Shown here piece by piece: positions 53,980-64,000 of a DNA stretch of 64,000 bases. Numbering within the stretch: the first letter of the stretch is position 1; the number at the start of each line of letters is the position of its first letter. Below the pieces are notes generated by a model. That model was not told the DNA's origin, did no database searches, and saw only the letters and a list, made by a program, of their open reading frames with translations. A program made the translations under genes and the position numbers. This stretch comes from Callipepla californica brunnescens (taxonomy: Eukaryota > Chordata > Aves > Galliformes > Odontophoridae), in the NCBI GenBank assembly GCA_023055505.1, contig JALIRH010000013.1:7750001-7814000 (forward strand), in the 5' to 3' direction.

Positions 53980-56900
53980 TTTCACTTCTTTGAAGAGAGA
54001 GGAAAGTAATGTTTAAATAACAGCCTTCCTCTGAACTTCTAAAAAAGTCCTACAACATCTGGGAAGATATCAGCCTAGATCGAGGTCACCTTTTGTCTTT
54101 CCAAAAAAACAAACAAACAAAAAAAAAAAACCCTTACTCTTTGTTTAAAGTTCCCTGATGTTGCAAAGGACCAAAAATGATAATTGACAACTGCTATAAG
54201 GACACGCAATTGCATTCAGGCAGAGTACATTTAAACGCACATAACAGCTCCTGTTACAGGCTAATGGTGCCACAGTTTCATTGTTTCATCTCACTCTGTC
54301 AACTTTGTAGCTGAATTACAGCTTTAATATCTCCTCTCTGTTCCGACTATGATTTGTTCTTTGTTGTTTTTCTGATCTGCACTTTGGAATAGTACTTTGT
54401 TAGAGACACTGTGCATTGCAGACCAAACATATCTTCACTGCTATTCATACAGATTTTGTACAGGTATGCGTCAATGTGATCTAAATACGTTCAAACTTGT
54501 AAGCCTTTAAAAACATCTGAATACAAATTCCTGATAGAATATACTTAAACGTTTCATTTTTTAGCTAAAACCAGCACCATATTTCAGTGTAATGCTCTCC
54601 TCACTTTACATACTTCTATCACAAGCTCCATTTAAAACATCTTCTATCCTCAGTCATTTTGTCTTAAACATTTAATGATTGAGACACAAAATATAACCTG
54701 GATGAATGTAGCCCTCATTCCATAAATACTCCCCATGAGGCTACACAAATGCATACAGTTTAATACATTAGTATGCAGCAAGTCAGTCTGTCTTATTAGT
54801 TTATATTGCTAGGAGAGGATTATAAATGATCCTGAACTTTGAAGAGTAATGTGCAATCTCTCAGAGTCTTTTTAAGCTGAGCTATCACCAGAGTCAGCAA
54901 GCACTCTATGAATAAAGGGTTTGAAAGTTCAGGGCCTCATATCTCCTTACTATGATGAATTCACGAAGTTCAGTAGGTGCAGGAAACAATAGCACATAAT
55001 TGCACTTGATGCAAAACAATAGAAAGGCAGATGTAGATATGTTCTTAATGAAAGGACTAAAATCTGACAGACTCTAGAGACCCTTCAGCTCTTCTGAGTG
55101 GATAACTTCCCCCAGCTGAGTAATATGTCTATACATTGTAGAAATCATAGTGGGACAAATAATTGCCTTCCTCCGAATCAAGTTCAACAGCTCTTCCAAC
55201 ATATCTATTCAGAAATGATACACCCTAAGTTCTTCTCCAAATCTTTAAGCTAAACCACAGTCTTACCAGGTAGCACCACTCTTTTCTTCTATAAACATCT
55301 CAGTAATCAGCAGTAGCTTACACTGATTCAGGAGACTCATTTTCTATCAGGATGGGATTTGCAAGTCTGAATTGCTAATTGCTCTAAAGTCTGTAATTCG
55401 GAATGCACTGAAGTGTTAAGATACCTAAACCAGTTCTAATCTAGCTGTGGAGAACTAAATCCTTAGAAGTTTAAAGGGAAAAATAACTAAGACTGTGTGT
55501 TTTATAGCTCTGCAGTTTAGGGATAACTCTCAAAAGCACACGGAGTTCAGGTGACTGAACTAGAATTCAGTAATGACACTTGCCCACTAGGTTATTAGGG
55601 ACATCAGTCCATTTAGTTCTGATAATTAAAAAGCAACTGAAACATCTGGTTTTATACAGGAGTAATTAAATATATCACAGTCCATACTGTTTAACTTCCT
55701 TAACAGTTTTGTTTGCCAGATTTTTATGAGAACTTTAACTTCCAGGTGCTTAAACCAGTGATGAAATAAGATCTTCAAATGAAGTGGAATTAATTCCGAG
55801 TATAATTTTCACTTTTTGAATGCTCATTTTCTTTTTCTAGTAATTCCCAGTTACCAGTGTCAGGGAAAATATCCTGAGATTTTTGACCATATAAATACCA
55901 AAACTTTGAAATACTTACTCATTGTTAGTTAAGATTCAACAGAGGATATAATATAAATGGGGCTTTCAGAAAAACAGTTCTACTAGTCAGATAATAATAG
56001 CAACAACTGCCACCATGGAAATAGAATTACTGCCATGAAATCAAGACTCTAATTAAAATCAGATCATCCAGTTCACTTCCAGAGATTTGTTCTACTGGCA
56101 TGGAGTAGAATGATTGACTCAAGAGTACACAATGGGCTAAGTCAAGCCTGTAGTCTTAATACATTTCTGATATTCAAACTGCCAGAAAAAAGCCCAGTAG
56201 TTGAAGAAGACTCGTGAACACTATTTCAGGTAGCTGGACATGGGGTAGCAACTCCCACTAGTAAGAAGACTGTGAACACTCAGATTTGGAAGTCTGGTTT
56301 TATGCCTATGTACGGAGTCAGAAAGAATCAAAGCAATTTTCCTTCACATCTGATGACTGCAACAAACACAAAGATACTATCTTTCCTTCTCTCTCTTTTC
56401 ATTACACAGTGCCTCTATCCCAAATACTGATAGAAAGGATCAATATGATACTAAATTGAAAGGATTATGATCTGTCAATGCTCAAGTTCTTTAATAAATA
56501 AATAAATCTCCCCACCTGACACAGTGAGATATCAACTGCATTTGATAATAGCAATGAGATATTATTTAGTTATGCTGAAAATTCCCTTTCACACACAGAC
56601 ACTGGAAATCCCCATGTGCACATCATCATTTAACCCGCCTGCCAAACTCAGTGTCAGCTTCCTGCTATCTATCTCCTCCTGTGGCTGCTTCATCAATTCA
56701 AAAGGCACATCTTTCATAAATATTCATCAGAGAGCTTATTTAGCTTGGGAAAGAGGCATGGGACTTCTTGAAGTTCTGATCCTGTACCTATTTGAGAATG
56801 CCACGATCTGATGATTCACTCCAACTGATAACACATTAGAAAACTTACCAAAGGATAAGAATTAAGGAGATAAATGACAGGAGATAATAAATAACGGGAT

Positions 56901-57510
56901 GCATCTTGCCATTGCAAGAAGTGTCAGGATAAGAATCCAGAAGTCTTGTCTGCCATTCCACCTGACCATAAAGGTGTCATTTATTTTTTGCACCTTTGTT
57001 TTCTCACATATAGTGTGACAGTTACTAATCCTTGTTTTGTGTCTTTTGAGAATAAATAATGTTTTGAATGCACTTCAAAACATTGAGTCAATGCAAAACG
57101 TGCTCCTATATGTACACTTTCAAGATTTTTAAGGACACTGCATGTATGCATGCTTATGTGCCTAATATTCCCAGTCTGTAATAACTGGAGAACAATGGAA
57201 AGAAAAAAACAAACAAACAAAAAAACCAACAAAGTTCACATGTGAAGTTTCTTCTTCTGTCCCTAAGACCTCATGCTTAACAAGTTTGCAACTGTATTTT
57301 CTTTATAACCAACACACACTGGAGAAAATGATAAATTCACATAATAGTTGCAGCATTATTCAACACACAACCTAGTGGAAAGTAACAAAACAGACCTAGA
57401 AGCACTAAGTGATTTATCTCACAGCCTTCAGATACCTATCCCCACAGGAGCTGGAAAAATCAGCCATGTTTCAAGTAAGCTACTGGCATGAGAATGATAG
57501 CTTTACCAAT

Positions 57511-57545
57511 ACAACAACAACAACAACAACAACAAAAAAAAAAAA
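57511..57545. repeat. AAC trinucleotide microsatellite and A tract
   Basis: Eight ACA/AAC units run directly into about 12 A. Confidence 0.9.
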
Positions 57546-57712
57546 TCAGTATTTGAGCTTATAAAACTTATACTTCTTGAGAAGGTCTTTCGACTAAGAC
57601 AATGACATACTCAAACACTACTACACACACAGATAGGCATTCACTGGTTGCTAAACTTAAAATCAGCGTCCATTTTTTTGAGCTCTGAAACTGCTACAGA
57701 ACATTAAGAGGA

Positions 57713-57761
57713 AAAAATATAATAATAATATATATATATACATATACATACACACACACAC
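57713..57761. repeat. Compound AAT/TA/CA microsatellite
   Basis: AATAATAATA passes into TATATATATA, then CATACATA, then a CA run. Confidence 0.88.
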
Positions 57762-57843
57762 TCCTCCATAGATACAACCACCTGAAACAAATAACTTCTT
57801 CACTAACAAGGAAAGGCTCAGTAACACTGATGGTGTTATTTCA

Positions 57844-57886
57844 GAAGATGGTTTATTTTTTTTTTTTTTAGAAATAAACCATCTTC
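57844..57886. repeat. Perfect 15-bp inverted repeat around a T-rich loop
   Basis: The left arm GAAGATGGTTTATTT (57,844-57,858) and right arm AAATAAACCATCTTC (57,872-57,886) are exact reverse complements. The 13-nt centre is almost all T. It would form a stable hairpin in either RNA strand. The word CAGAAGAT also flanks both sides as a short direct repeat. Confidence 0.9.
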
Positions 57887-58426
57887 AGAAGATATTACAG
57901 ACATCTCAAAAAACTATGTTCTTAACAAACCAGGAAAATGCTCCACCTTCTCCAATAAAAATAATATTCCAGCATTAAATAATTACAAGAAAACCACCAG
58001 AAAGAACCTTGCTAAGACAACATACAGCACTTTCAGGTCATTTCAGTAACAAAATAATGAGCATCACAAAATCAAGCCAATGAATGAACAAATACTGTAC
58101 TCTTACAATAGACAGATGAATACATGATGGGTTAACAGAACGTTGATGTGAAAAAGCCATGATTTCTAAATGAAGACATCTCCTGAGGTTTCAGAATGAC
58201 TCACCAGTTTGAAATACATTCTGAAAGAGTCCCAAGAGCCAACCTACTACTGAAGAAAACTGATTAATAGGTCTAGTATCAATCTATCCTAAATGGTTGG
58301 TGCATAATGAATCTGACACTCCTTTAGAAATTTCTTCCCACAACAAGACACAGGGAATCTTCAGGATAGTGCATGTGAAAATCATTAAGAATGCATAATA
58401 AAAAGGGAAAAGAAAATTAGGAAGAT

Positions 58427-58447
58427 CTCTTACATTTAATGTAAGAG
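58427..58447. repeat. 10-bp near-perfect palindrome
   Basis: CTCTTACATT and AATGTAAGAG are exact reverse complements separated by one T. GAGATCTC-like words lie on both sides. Confidence 0.75.
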
Positions 58448-59090
58448 TTTCTGAGATCTCTTCTTTCATAAGAATTAATTTCAAGTTCAGAAACAACCGC
58501 AACCTGTCTGCATAAGGGAATACATCACTCCTCAGAACAATGGTTCCAAATCATGGGTTTGAAACATCCTGCTGTTTAGTGTTTTAAAGGTACCTACAGT
58601 AACACTGCAGGAGGAAAGCATAAAATGAACAAATGCAAATAGGTATACAAGGATGCAGAGTGTGTTAAGAAACTACATCTTTGCTTGTCTTAGAAAGCAG
58701 CGGGATCATAGATAGGAACATTTATGCTCAAGCCGCTACTATATTCAGACCAAAAAGAAGGTGAAGTCTGTTAGAAAAGATCTGATTTAGAGATTCAGCC
58801 CCAACCCACACTATCACAGCTTCAGATCTGCAGACAACTCCAAGCAAAGTACTTCAAGGCATCGCAAGTGGAATACAGTTCTACCTCTCTTCCACTACTA
58901 GTTTTACCCCCTGTAACACTGAAACTTGATGGAAAGTACAGAAACAACGGCAGGGTAGCAAAATGTTCAGCTACAGCAAACAAGAACAAGCCCAAATACA
59001 ACAGCCACGAGTACTAAAAGGAGGAAGGAAAAAAAAGCTGCTTACCTTTGGAAGGCCTCAGGTACTCTGGATCTCCAGCAAGATACCTTT

Positions 59091-59265
59091 TGCTTCAGCT
59101 GCCAACCCTTAAATGAGGTCTGGGAAAGAGTGGATCCTGACTCCACTCCCTCCAGCCACTCAGTACATTGCATGCACCTGAGCTCCCCTGGGCTGGCCCT
59201 GCCTTCCCACCAGGTGCTCCATCACTGCTTTGGGCCACGACTTAGCATTTCTGCTACACCTGCAC
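59091..59265 (+). repeat. Unclassified interspersed repeat, copy 2
   Basis: Homologous by eye to 22,277-22,452 in the same orientation, with shared CCTTAAATGA, CCACTCAG, CACCTGAGCTCCC and GGGCCACGA blocks. It is likely an old avian LTR-type or other dispersed element; the family could not be named. Confidence 0.65.
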
Positions 59266-59374
59266 TGTAAGAAACTACTGTCAAATACCAGATCATCTTC
59301 TTTCCCGCTCTTCAGACAGAGCACATCCCATAGCCCTGCCTGTTCTCAAACAGGTCTTCATGTCTCTGGTGAGG

Positions 59375-59398
59375 AGTTTGTATGTTTACATACAAACT
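59375..59398. repeat. Perfect 11-bp inverted repeat with 2-nt centre
   Basis: AGTTTGTATGT, TT, ACATACAAACT. The centre contains TGTTTACA, a forkhead-type motif. It lies about 110 bp downstream of the repeat copy at 59,091 and could be part of the same insertion or an independent cruciform-prone site. Confidence 0.85.
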
Positions 59399-61893
59399 AC
59401 ATATATATACGTTGTGCATATAAATAGATATTTTGCCATGTTGGCTAACTGAATTTTATTGCATTTCAAAACGTTTTCCCATAAGGTTACTACAATTTAT
59501 TGCAGTTACTGCAATTACAAGGAGAAAAGGCTCACAAGGCAATCTGCAGTCTATGCAGTTTGCATTGAAATACACCCAAACATAGAAAAGTGAATATTGC
59601 TATTTAATAGCCCATTCAGACACACAGTGAGTAAGAATAATTATCCATCTTAAAGTACAAAACAAAATTACGAAGATGGAGTGTAATTATGCTAATTTAA
59701 ATTTAGCCTATGCACCAATACCAAACATTAGAAATACAGCTGGGGCTTCTTTGCAGTCACAAATGTTGCTTATAATTTGCATCTCATCCCAAGGAATTCC
59801 ACTGGAATGCACTGCTCTCCAGTAACTCAGACAACCAATGTGTACAAAAACAGGACAAGGCACCTGTCGCACTCTTCACGACCTGGTACTTGATAACATA
59901 TTCCTCCCCAAGGTGATTACCAAGATGAAATTACATCTGTCTGCAGAGATGCTGTGAGCAAGGACAAGACTGTTAGAATTTGTCTTTTTTTCCCACAAGA
60001 TTTTCAGTCCTCTTTTCTCCACCAGGAAGCCTAGTGAAGATACAGCTGACCATGGTTTCCTACCACGATACAGAGTAAAAGCAACAAGTGCTATGGATAA
60101 AATCAGGTGTGAAATACATTTTTGTTCTGCCTACAGAACACAGCCCACAGCTCTCATCTAACATATTTATTTAAACATATACAGCAGCAGTCACTAATAA
60201 CACTTCATTTGTATGCACACTTTTGATTTGACATGGACATCAGCCAGTCACTAGCAACTTTAAGCAAGAGAACAATCCATTTTCTAATTAGAGGTGTGAA
60301 TTAATGGGAACTGAAATTACCATTTTAAAAACAGTGAGCCCTAGACAATGACTTCTTTAGATGCCCTGTGCCCTAGAGTTTTCCTTTTGTAATATTTTGA
60401 AACTATCCGTTCTCACCAATGATTTATGGCATCTAGGTGCTTCTTGGCAGTACTTTCAATGTCTGCGCTGATAAAGGAGAAAACCTTTACTGTATCTTGA
60501 ACTGTCAACAACTTGCTTTTGAAAATTTTAGAAGAGTTCTTGCATTTGTCCTTCATATTTACAAAGTCTAAGCAAGCCCCTCACAATACCTGCATTTTCA
60601 AGGAGAGTAAGGCTTTAGAAGCATCTCATAAATGACTTCAGCTTTACCCACCAGCAGAATATGCTTAATTCTATTGGCCTCACACTGTAATTCTCCAACT
60701 GGATACTGAACCTTACTGTAGCGGCCCAATTAGTTCTGCTGGCAGCATTAATGAGGCTATTATTATGTGAGAAACACACACAGCAAGTATGAATTCTTAT
60801 GCAGCCCTCTGGTTAAAAGTATTATGATAACTTTCATAGAAGAAGGCATCAAAATCCACACAAAGAAATTCAACAATGTGTGTTTAAATTTAATAAAACA
60901 TATGATAAAGAGAAGAGCTGGAGTAAAGGCCTGTCACCACTTCTCACACAATGTTATTTTGTGGCTCTATATAGGACCAACATCATTACATTAGCAGTCA
61001 GAAATCTGAGTGCTTTCTGACACAACTGGGATGGTCCATCTATTATCACCTGTAAGTGCTTTAAAAACAAATACTGGTTCAAATAATTATGCTTTCAACA
61101 TATTAACTTCCTAGACACCAACAAGAGGAACTGCAGTGATAAAGTGACCTGTTTTAGGGAAGATGAGTTAAAAGATTTATTTGTATCCTGGGCTTCAATT
61201 CAAATGCCTTTAATATTAGGATCACACTTTCCACTGAATAAATGTCAAAGAAATAAACTTGATAGAACAATATATTTTCCATGCTCGAAAATTATGAATT
61301 TTGAAGAGGACTGAGAAAATGAAACTACAAAGTCTTTAACCTCTAGGGAATAAATTCAAATATCAACCAGGTCAGTAATAATCTAATGTCAACTGTTACC
61401 ATAAAAAATGGGCAATGATAAATAACGAAGTATCAAGCTGACAGGGAGTCAGTCAGTGGGAACTGTGAGGATCTGTGTTATTCTTATTCTGTAATATTCC
61501 CTGTGTATCTTGATTAGAATTTTAAAGAAGAGGTAATGTTCCTCTCTACCCTATTTCACAATCATTTAGAACTCAGAGCATGAAAACTGTCAGCCTACCT
61601 CTTAAGTTTCTCCCAGAAAGTGTTCTTATTCAGTTTGGGTGCTTGCTAACCTGTTTGCAACATCACTTTCCTGAGAAGAAAAACACAACATAAAACAGTC
61701 AATGAAAGGTGAATCTTGAGGTCAGAGAGGTTTAGTACACAATGCAAATTTTGCTCATCTAAAGAGCTGCTATTTTCTTAATTACATTTTTCTCCTTCCA
61801 TATGTTGGCAGCCTAACTAAAGGGCTGTTTTGTGCTGATAGCTGCTCCGATTGGTATTCAGCTGACTCCCCAGGATGGGTGACTGCCCCTCCC

Positions 61894-61914
61894 AAAATTC
61901 AAAATTCAAAATTC
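61894..61914. repeat. Three tandem copies of a 7-mer
   Basis: AAAATTC is repeated three times exactly, ending in ACG. Confidence 0.9.
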
Positions 61915-62029
61915 ACGTCCCAAATAACTCAAGGTCAAACTGAGACCTCAGCTAGGCCAGCCCAGTTCTGTTCAGTACCTAAGGGGAGCCACAGGAAAGA
62001 AGGGGACTGGCTTGTTCCGCAGGGTCTGC

Positions 62030-62143
62030 TGCGGCAGGGCAAGGGGAAGCGATCTCACACTGAAAGAAGGGAGATTTAGATTGGATATAAGTTCGTTGCA
62101 ATCAGGGCGAGGAGGCACAGGTTGCCCAGAGAGGCGGTAGGCG
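62030..62143 (+). mobile_element. CR1 LINE internal fragment beside a CpG island
   Basis: It contains CACTGAAAGAAGGGAGATTT, AGATTGGATATAAG and GAGGCACAGGTTGCCCAGAG, which are CR1 3'-region signatures on the plus strand. The fragment stops at an abrupt T tract where the CpG-rich sequence begins. Confidence 0.88.
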
Positions 62144-62159
62144 CCTTTTTTTTTTCCTA

Positions 62160-62430
62160 CAGACGATGGTGGCTGCCTGAGGCGACGAGGATCCCACCGC
62201 CCGCATCCCCGCCCGCCCTCTGCCCAGTGGCGGGGCGGGGCCGGGCCGGGCCTCGCTGGGCCTGAGGCGGCGGGGGAAGGGAAGAGGCGGTGTTTGTGCG
62301 CGCCGCTCCACGTAGCGTGGCTGCTGGGGAAGGCCCCAGCGCGTGGGCACGGCGTTGCGAAGGGGGCTTGTCCTTTAAGATATGGATTCATAAGTAAAGG
62401 GAGGAAATGCTGTGTCCCCCGCGGTGAGGC
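62160..62430. promoter_or_regulatory. Orphan CpG island, candidate promoter
   Basis: A dense CpG and GC-rich block with overlapping GC boxes (GGCGGGGCGGGGCCGGGCC near 62,228) and no TATA box. No recognised coding exon overlaps it. On the plus strand a good splice donor follows at 62,664, suggesting a non-coding or 5' UTR first exon. It may belong to a gene to the right of the window or to a long non-coding RNA. Minus-strand initiation is also possible. Confidence 0.6.
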
Positions 62431-62663
62431 TTTAACCTGAAAGTGGGTGCAGAGGGCTTTCTCGCTGGCTGTAGTCTAGGTGTTTCTTCATTTCTGCCTC
62501 CCGGGAGCTTCTGTTCAGCTTTTCTCCGCGCGTCGCCGGGCTCCTTGCTGTGGTATATCCTTCAGGGATGAGCGAGGGCTGTGGGTGTAATCTGCTCCAC
62601 TAAAGCCTTTGGCACCGCCTCCCGCAGCAGCTGGCGGCCTTGGACACACGTACTCTTTGCTAG
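62431..62663 (+). ncRNA. Candidate non-coding or 5' UTR first exon ending at a strong donor
   Basis: GC-moderate sequence between the CpG island and CTAG/GTAAGA at 62,663/62,664. ATGs inside it open only very short frames (for example MSEGCGCNLLH then stop), so if transcribed it is untranslated or non-coding. The exon start is not defined by sequence. This is an inference from island plus donor only. Confidence 0.3.
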
Positions 62664-62699
62664 GTAAGAAATGGTGGTGAAGAGAATTAACCCCAGCTG

Positions 62700-63128
62700 G
62701 TGGTCAGCAGCGGCATTCTCCAAGGCTTGGCCATATCTTCATTAACGATCTGGACAAGGGGATTGAGTGCAGACTCAGTATGCTTGCTGATCACACCAAG
62801 TTGGGAGGGAGCATCCATCTGGCTGAGGGTAGGAAGGCCCTACAGAAGGATATGGACAGGCTGGATTGCTGGGCTGTGTTCAGTGGGATGAGCTTTGTGA
62901 AGTCTAAGGGCTGAGTCCTGCACTTTGGTCACAACGAGCCCTTGCAATGCTGCAGGCCTGGGGCAGAGCAACTGGAAATAGATTTGGGGATGTTAGTTGA
63001 CAGCCAGCTGAATGTGAGTCTCAGATACGCCTGGCTGACTAAGAAGGCCAGCGGCATCCTGACTTGCATCAGAAATAGTACAGACAGCAGGAGCAAGGGG
63101 GTAATCATCCCAGCATACTTAGCTCTGG
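62700..63128 (+). mobile_element. CR1 LINE reverse-transcriptase region, decayed
   Basis: Translated patches read [15 protein letters not shown] and LADHTKLGG, then VLHFGHN, LGMLVDSQLN and GILTCIRNSTDSRS, matching the C-terminal CR1 reverse transcriptase. The catalytic FADD of the family appears as LADH, and a stop interrupts the frame near VKSKG, so it is inactive. The copy continues after the insertion at 63,129. Confidence 0.9.
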
Positions 63129-63423
63129 TGTATGGTAACTGTTGGGTCACAACCTGAACCAGTGACTGAGCTCCTGGTGAAGTGCTTGGCCAGTCCTTGG
63201 AGCACAGATGCAAGCAGTTCACCTGGGTGACTGGTGACTCCCTAACCTCTTTCAAGAGCTGGTAGCTGATGGGGAAGCATCTCTGCTTGGAGATTGTCTC
63301 TTTTAGGAGTTTTTTCTTCAGGGGACCCTTTTCCTTTTTTACTACTGAATTGTGACCAATGTCTTTCTTGTGTCATTTGAAAACTTGTCAGTGGCAGCTA
63401 TATCCTCTGCCTTATACAATACA
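63129..63423. mobile_element. Solo-LTR-like insertion in CR1
   Basis: These 295 bp interrupt the CR1 alignment between CTCTGG(TG) and AGGCTGTGCC. The ends are inverted: TGTAT at the left and ATACA at the right, as in retroviral-type LTRs that begin TG and end CA. No coding capacity is seen. A clear target-site duplication is not visible: the flanks CTCTGG and CTGAGG are only loosely similar. The family is not recognised. Confidence 0.5.
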
Positions 63424-63895
63424 CCTGAGGAGGCTGTGCCTTGAAAACTGCATTCAGTTTTAATCTCTCACTACGTGAAAGTTATAGGAGTCCTAGAGTT
63501 TATCCAAAGGAGGGCAATGAAGGTGTGAAGGGTACGGAGCACAAGTGTTATGAAGAGTGGCTGAAGGAACTGGTTTTTCTCAATATGGAGAAGAGGAAGC
63601 TCAGAGGAGTATTTACTGTTCTCCACAACTCCCTGAAAGTAGATTGTGGTGAGGTGGGGGTCAGTTTCTTTTTGCTAGTAACTGCTGTAGGACAAGAAGT
63701 GATGGCCTTAAGTTGAGCCGGGGGAGGTTCAGGCTGGATTTTGAGAGAAATCTTTGATCAGGAAGAGTGATGAGGCAGTTAACAGGCTGTCTAGGGAGAT
63801 GATGAAGTCACTATCTAGAGGTTTTCAAGAAATGCATAGATGTGGCAATGAGAAATAATAGTTACTGGGCATGGCCAGGATGGGTTGATGGTCTC
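63424..63895 (+). mobile_element. CR1 LINE 3' region (continuation)
   Basis: CR1 resumes with AACTGCATTCAGTTTTAA, GGAGCACAAGTGTTATGAAG, AGTAGATTGTGGTGAGGTGG and GGTTCAGGCTGGATTTTGAG, decaying toward about 63,895. The open frame at 63,441-63,716 is part of this element, not a host gene. Confidence 0.88.
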
Positions 63896-64000
63896 CTCTA
63901 TCTGCATCCTGTGTGCAGTTGCAGCTCCTTGGGCCAGCTATGGCTGGAGCACTGATGGATTCAGTTTGCAGCTACTATTCTTTTGCTCTGTCAGATCTCA
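63896..64000. other. Window edge, nothing recognised
   Basis: The last 105 bases follow the CR1 remnant. They may be a very degraded extension of it; no gene feature is seen. Confidence 0.5.

Larger units (their letters stand above)
36946..59090. other. Large AT-rich intergenic stretch, no recognisable gene
   Basis: About 22 kb dominated by AT-rich unique-looking sequence. I see microsatellites, A tracts, short tandem duplications and hairpins (listed separately) and some transcription-factor-motif-dense patches near 43,390-43,560 and 56,520-56,720. No CR1 copy, coding exon or RNA gene was recognised. Confidence 0.7.
59266..62029. other. Intergenic, no recognisable gene; possible conserved non-coding elements
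   Basis: AT-rich and without coding exons. Two patches, about 59,640-59,760 (with ATGCTAATTTAAATTTAG) and about 60,655-60,765 (with CCAATTAG and ATTAATGAGG), are dense in homeodomain and POU-type words. Conservation cannot be tested here. Confidence 0.6.

Noticed and set aside
16581..62029. ZC4H2 or ASB12 coding exons, expected neighbours in other vertebrates
   Set aside because: I looked for their characteristic zinc-finger or ankyrin-type translations on both strands and found none. They probably lie outside the window.
61972..62391. 139-codon minus-strand frame in the second CpG island
   Set aside because: Open because of GC richness. The translation is Pro/Arg/Ala-rich without a domain and overlaps CR1 sequence.
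63441..63716. 91-codon plus-strand frame
   Set aside because: It falls wholly within CR1 3'-region sequence.
1..64000. CRISPR arrays, operons, insertion sequences or other prokaryotic systems
   Set aside because: No regularly spaced repeats or dense gene packing. Spliced vertebrate gene structure and CR1 elements show a bird nuclear genome.

Overview
The window looks like a piece of a bird chromosome, probably from a galliform such as chicken. The evidence is several fragments of CR1, the dominant avian LINE, including one ending in the ATTCTATGATTCTATG-type tail, plus a compact intron-rich vertebrate gene. No bacterial, plasmid or phage architecture is present. Only one protein-coding gene can be supported with confidence.

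Region 1 (1-16,570): a complete MTMR8-type myotubularin-related phosphoinositide phosphatase gene on the minus strand. I traced 14 coding exons, each with GT donors and AG acceptors and matching phases. They join into an uninterrupted frame of 1,890 nt (629 residues plus stop) from the ATG at 16,418 to the TGA at 406-408. The catalytic signature HCSDGWDR is intact, with Cys at residue 338. The 3' UTR runs left from 405, and no clear poly(A) signal is seen before the edge. Intron 13 holds a CR1 copy in the opposite orientation. The start codon lies in a CpG island (about 16,290-16,570) carrying a perfect TCTCGCGAGA element (BANP/CGCG-type) and two YY1-like motifs.

Region 2 (about 16,570-62,030): about 45 kb of AT-rich intergenic DNA with no recognisable gene. 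It holds two small CR1 fragments, a pair of related unclassified interspersed repeats (22,277 and 59,091), microsatellites, homopolymer tracts, short hairpins and tandem duplications. It also holds a CTCF-like site (26,564-26,580), several homeodomain/SOX/POU-rich stretches that could be conserved enhancers, and one short GC3-rich open segment (about 36,826-36,945) that may be an exon or pseudogene fragment.

Region 3 (about 62,030-64,000): a second CpG island (about 62,160-62,430) with GC boxes but no recognisable coding exon, followed by a strong plus-strand splice donor at 62,664. This may be the promoter and non-coding first exon of an unidentified transcript. Immediately downstream is a decayed CR1 carrying part of its reverse transcriptase. 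It is interrupted by a 295-bp insertion with TG...CA ends that resembles a solo LTR.

I found no novel multi-gene system. The observations most worth checking are the orphan CpG island, the promoter grammar of MTMR8, the GC3-rich segment at 36.8 kb, the solo-LTR-like insertion and the unclassified repeat pair.
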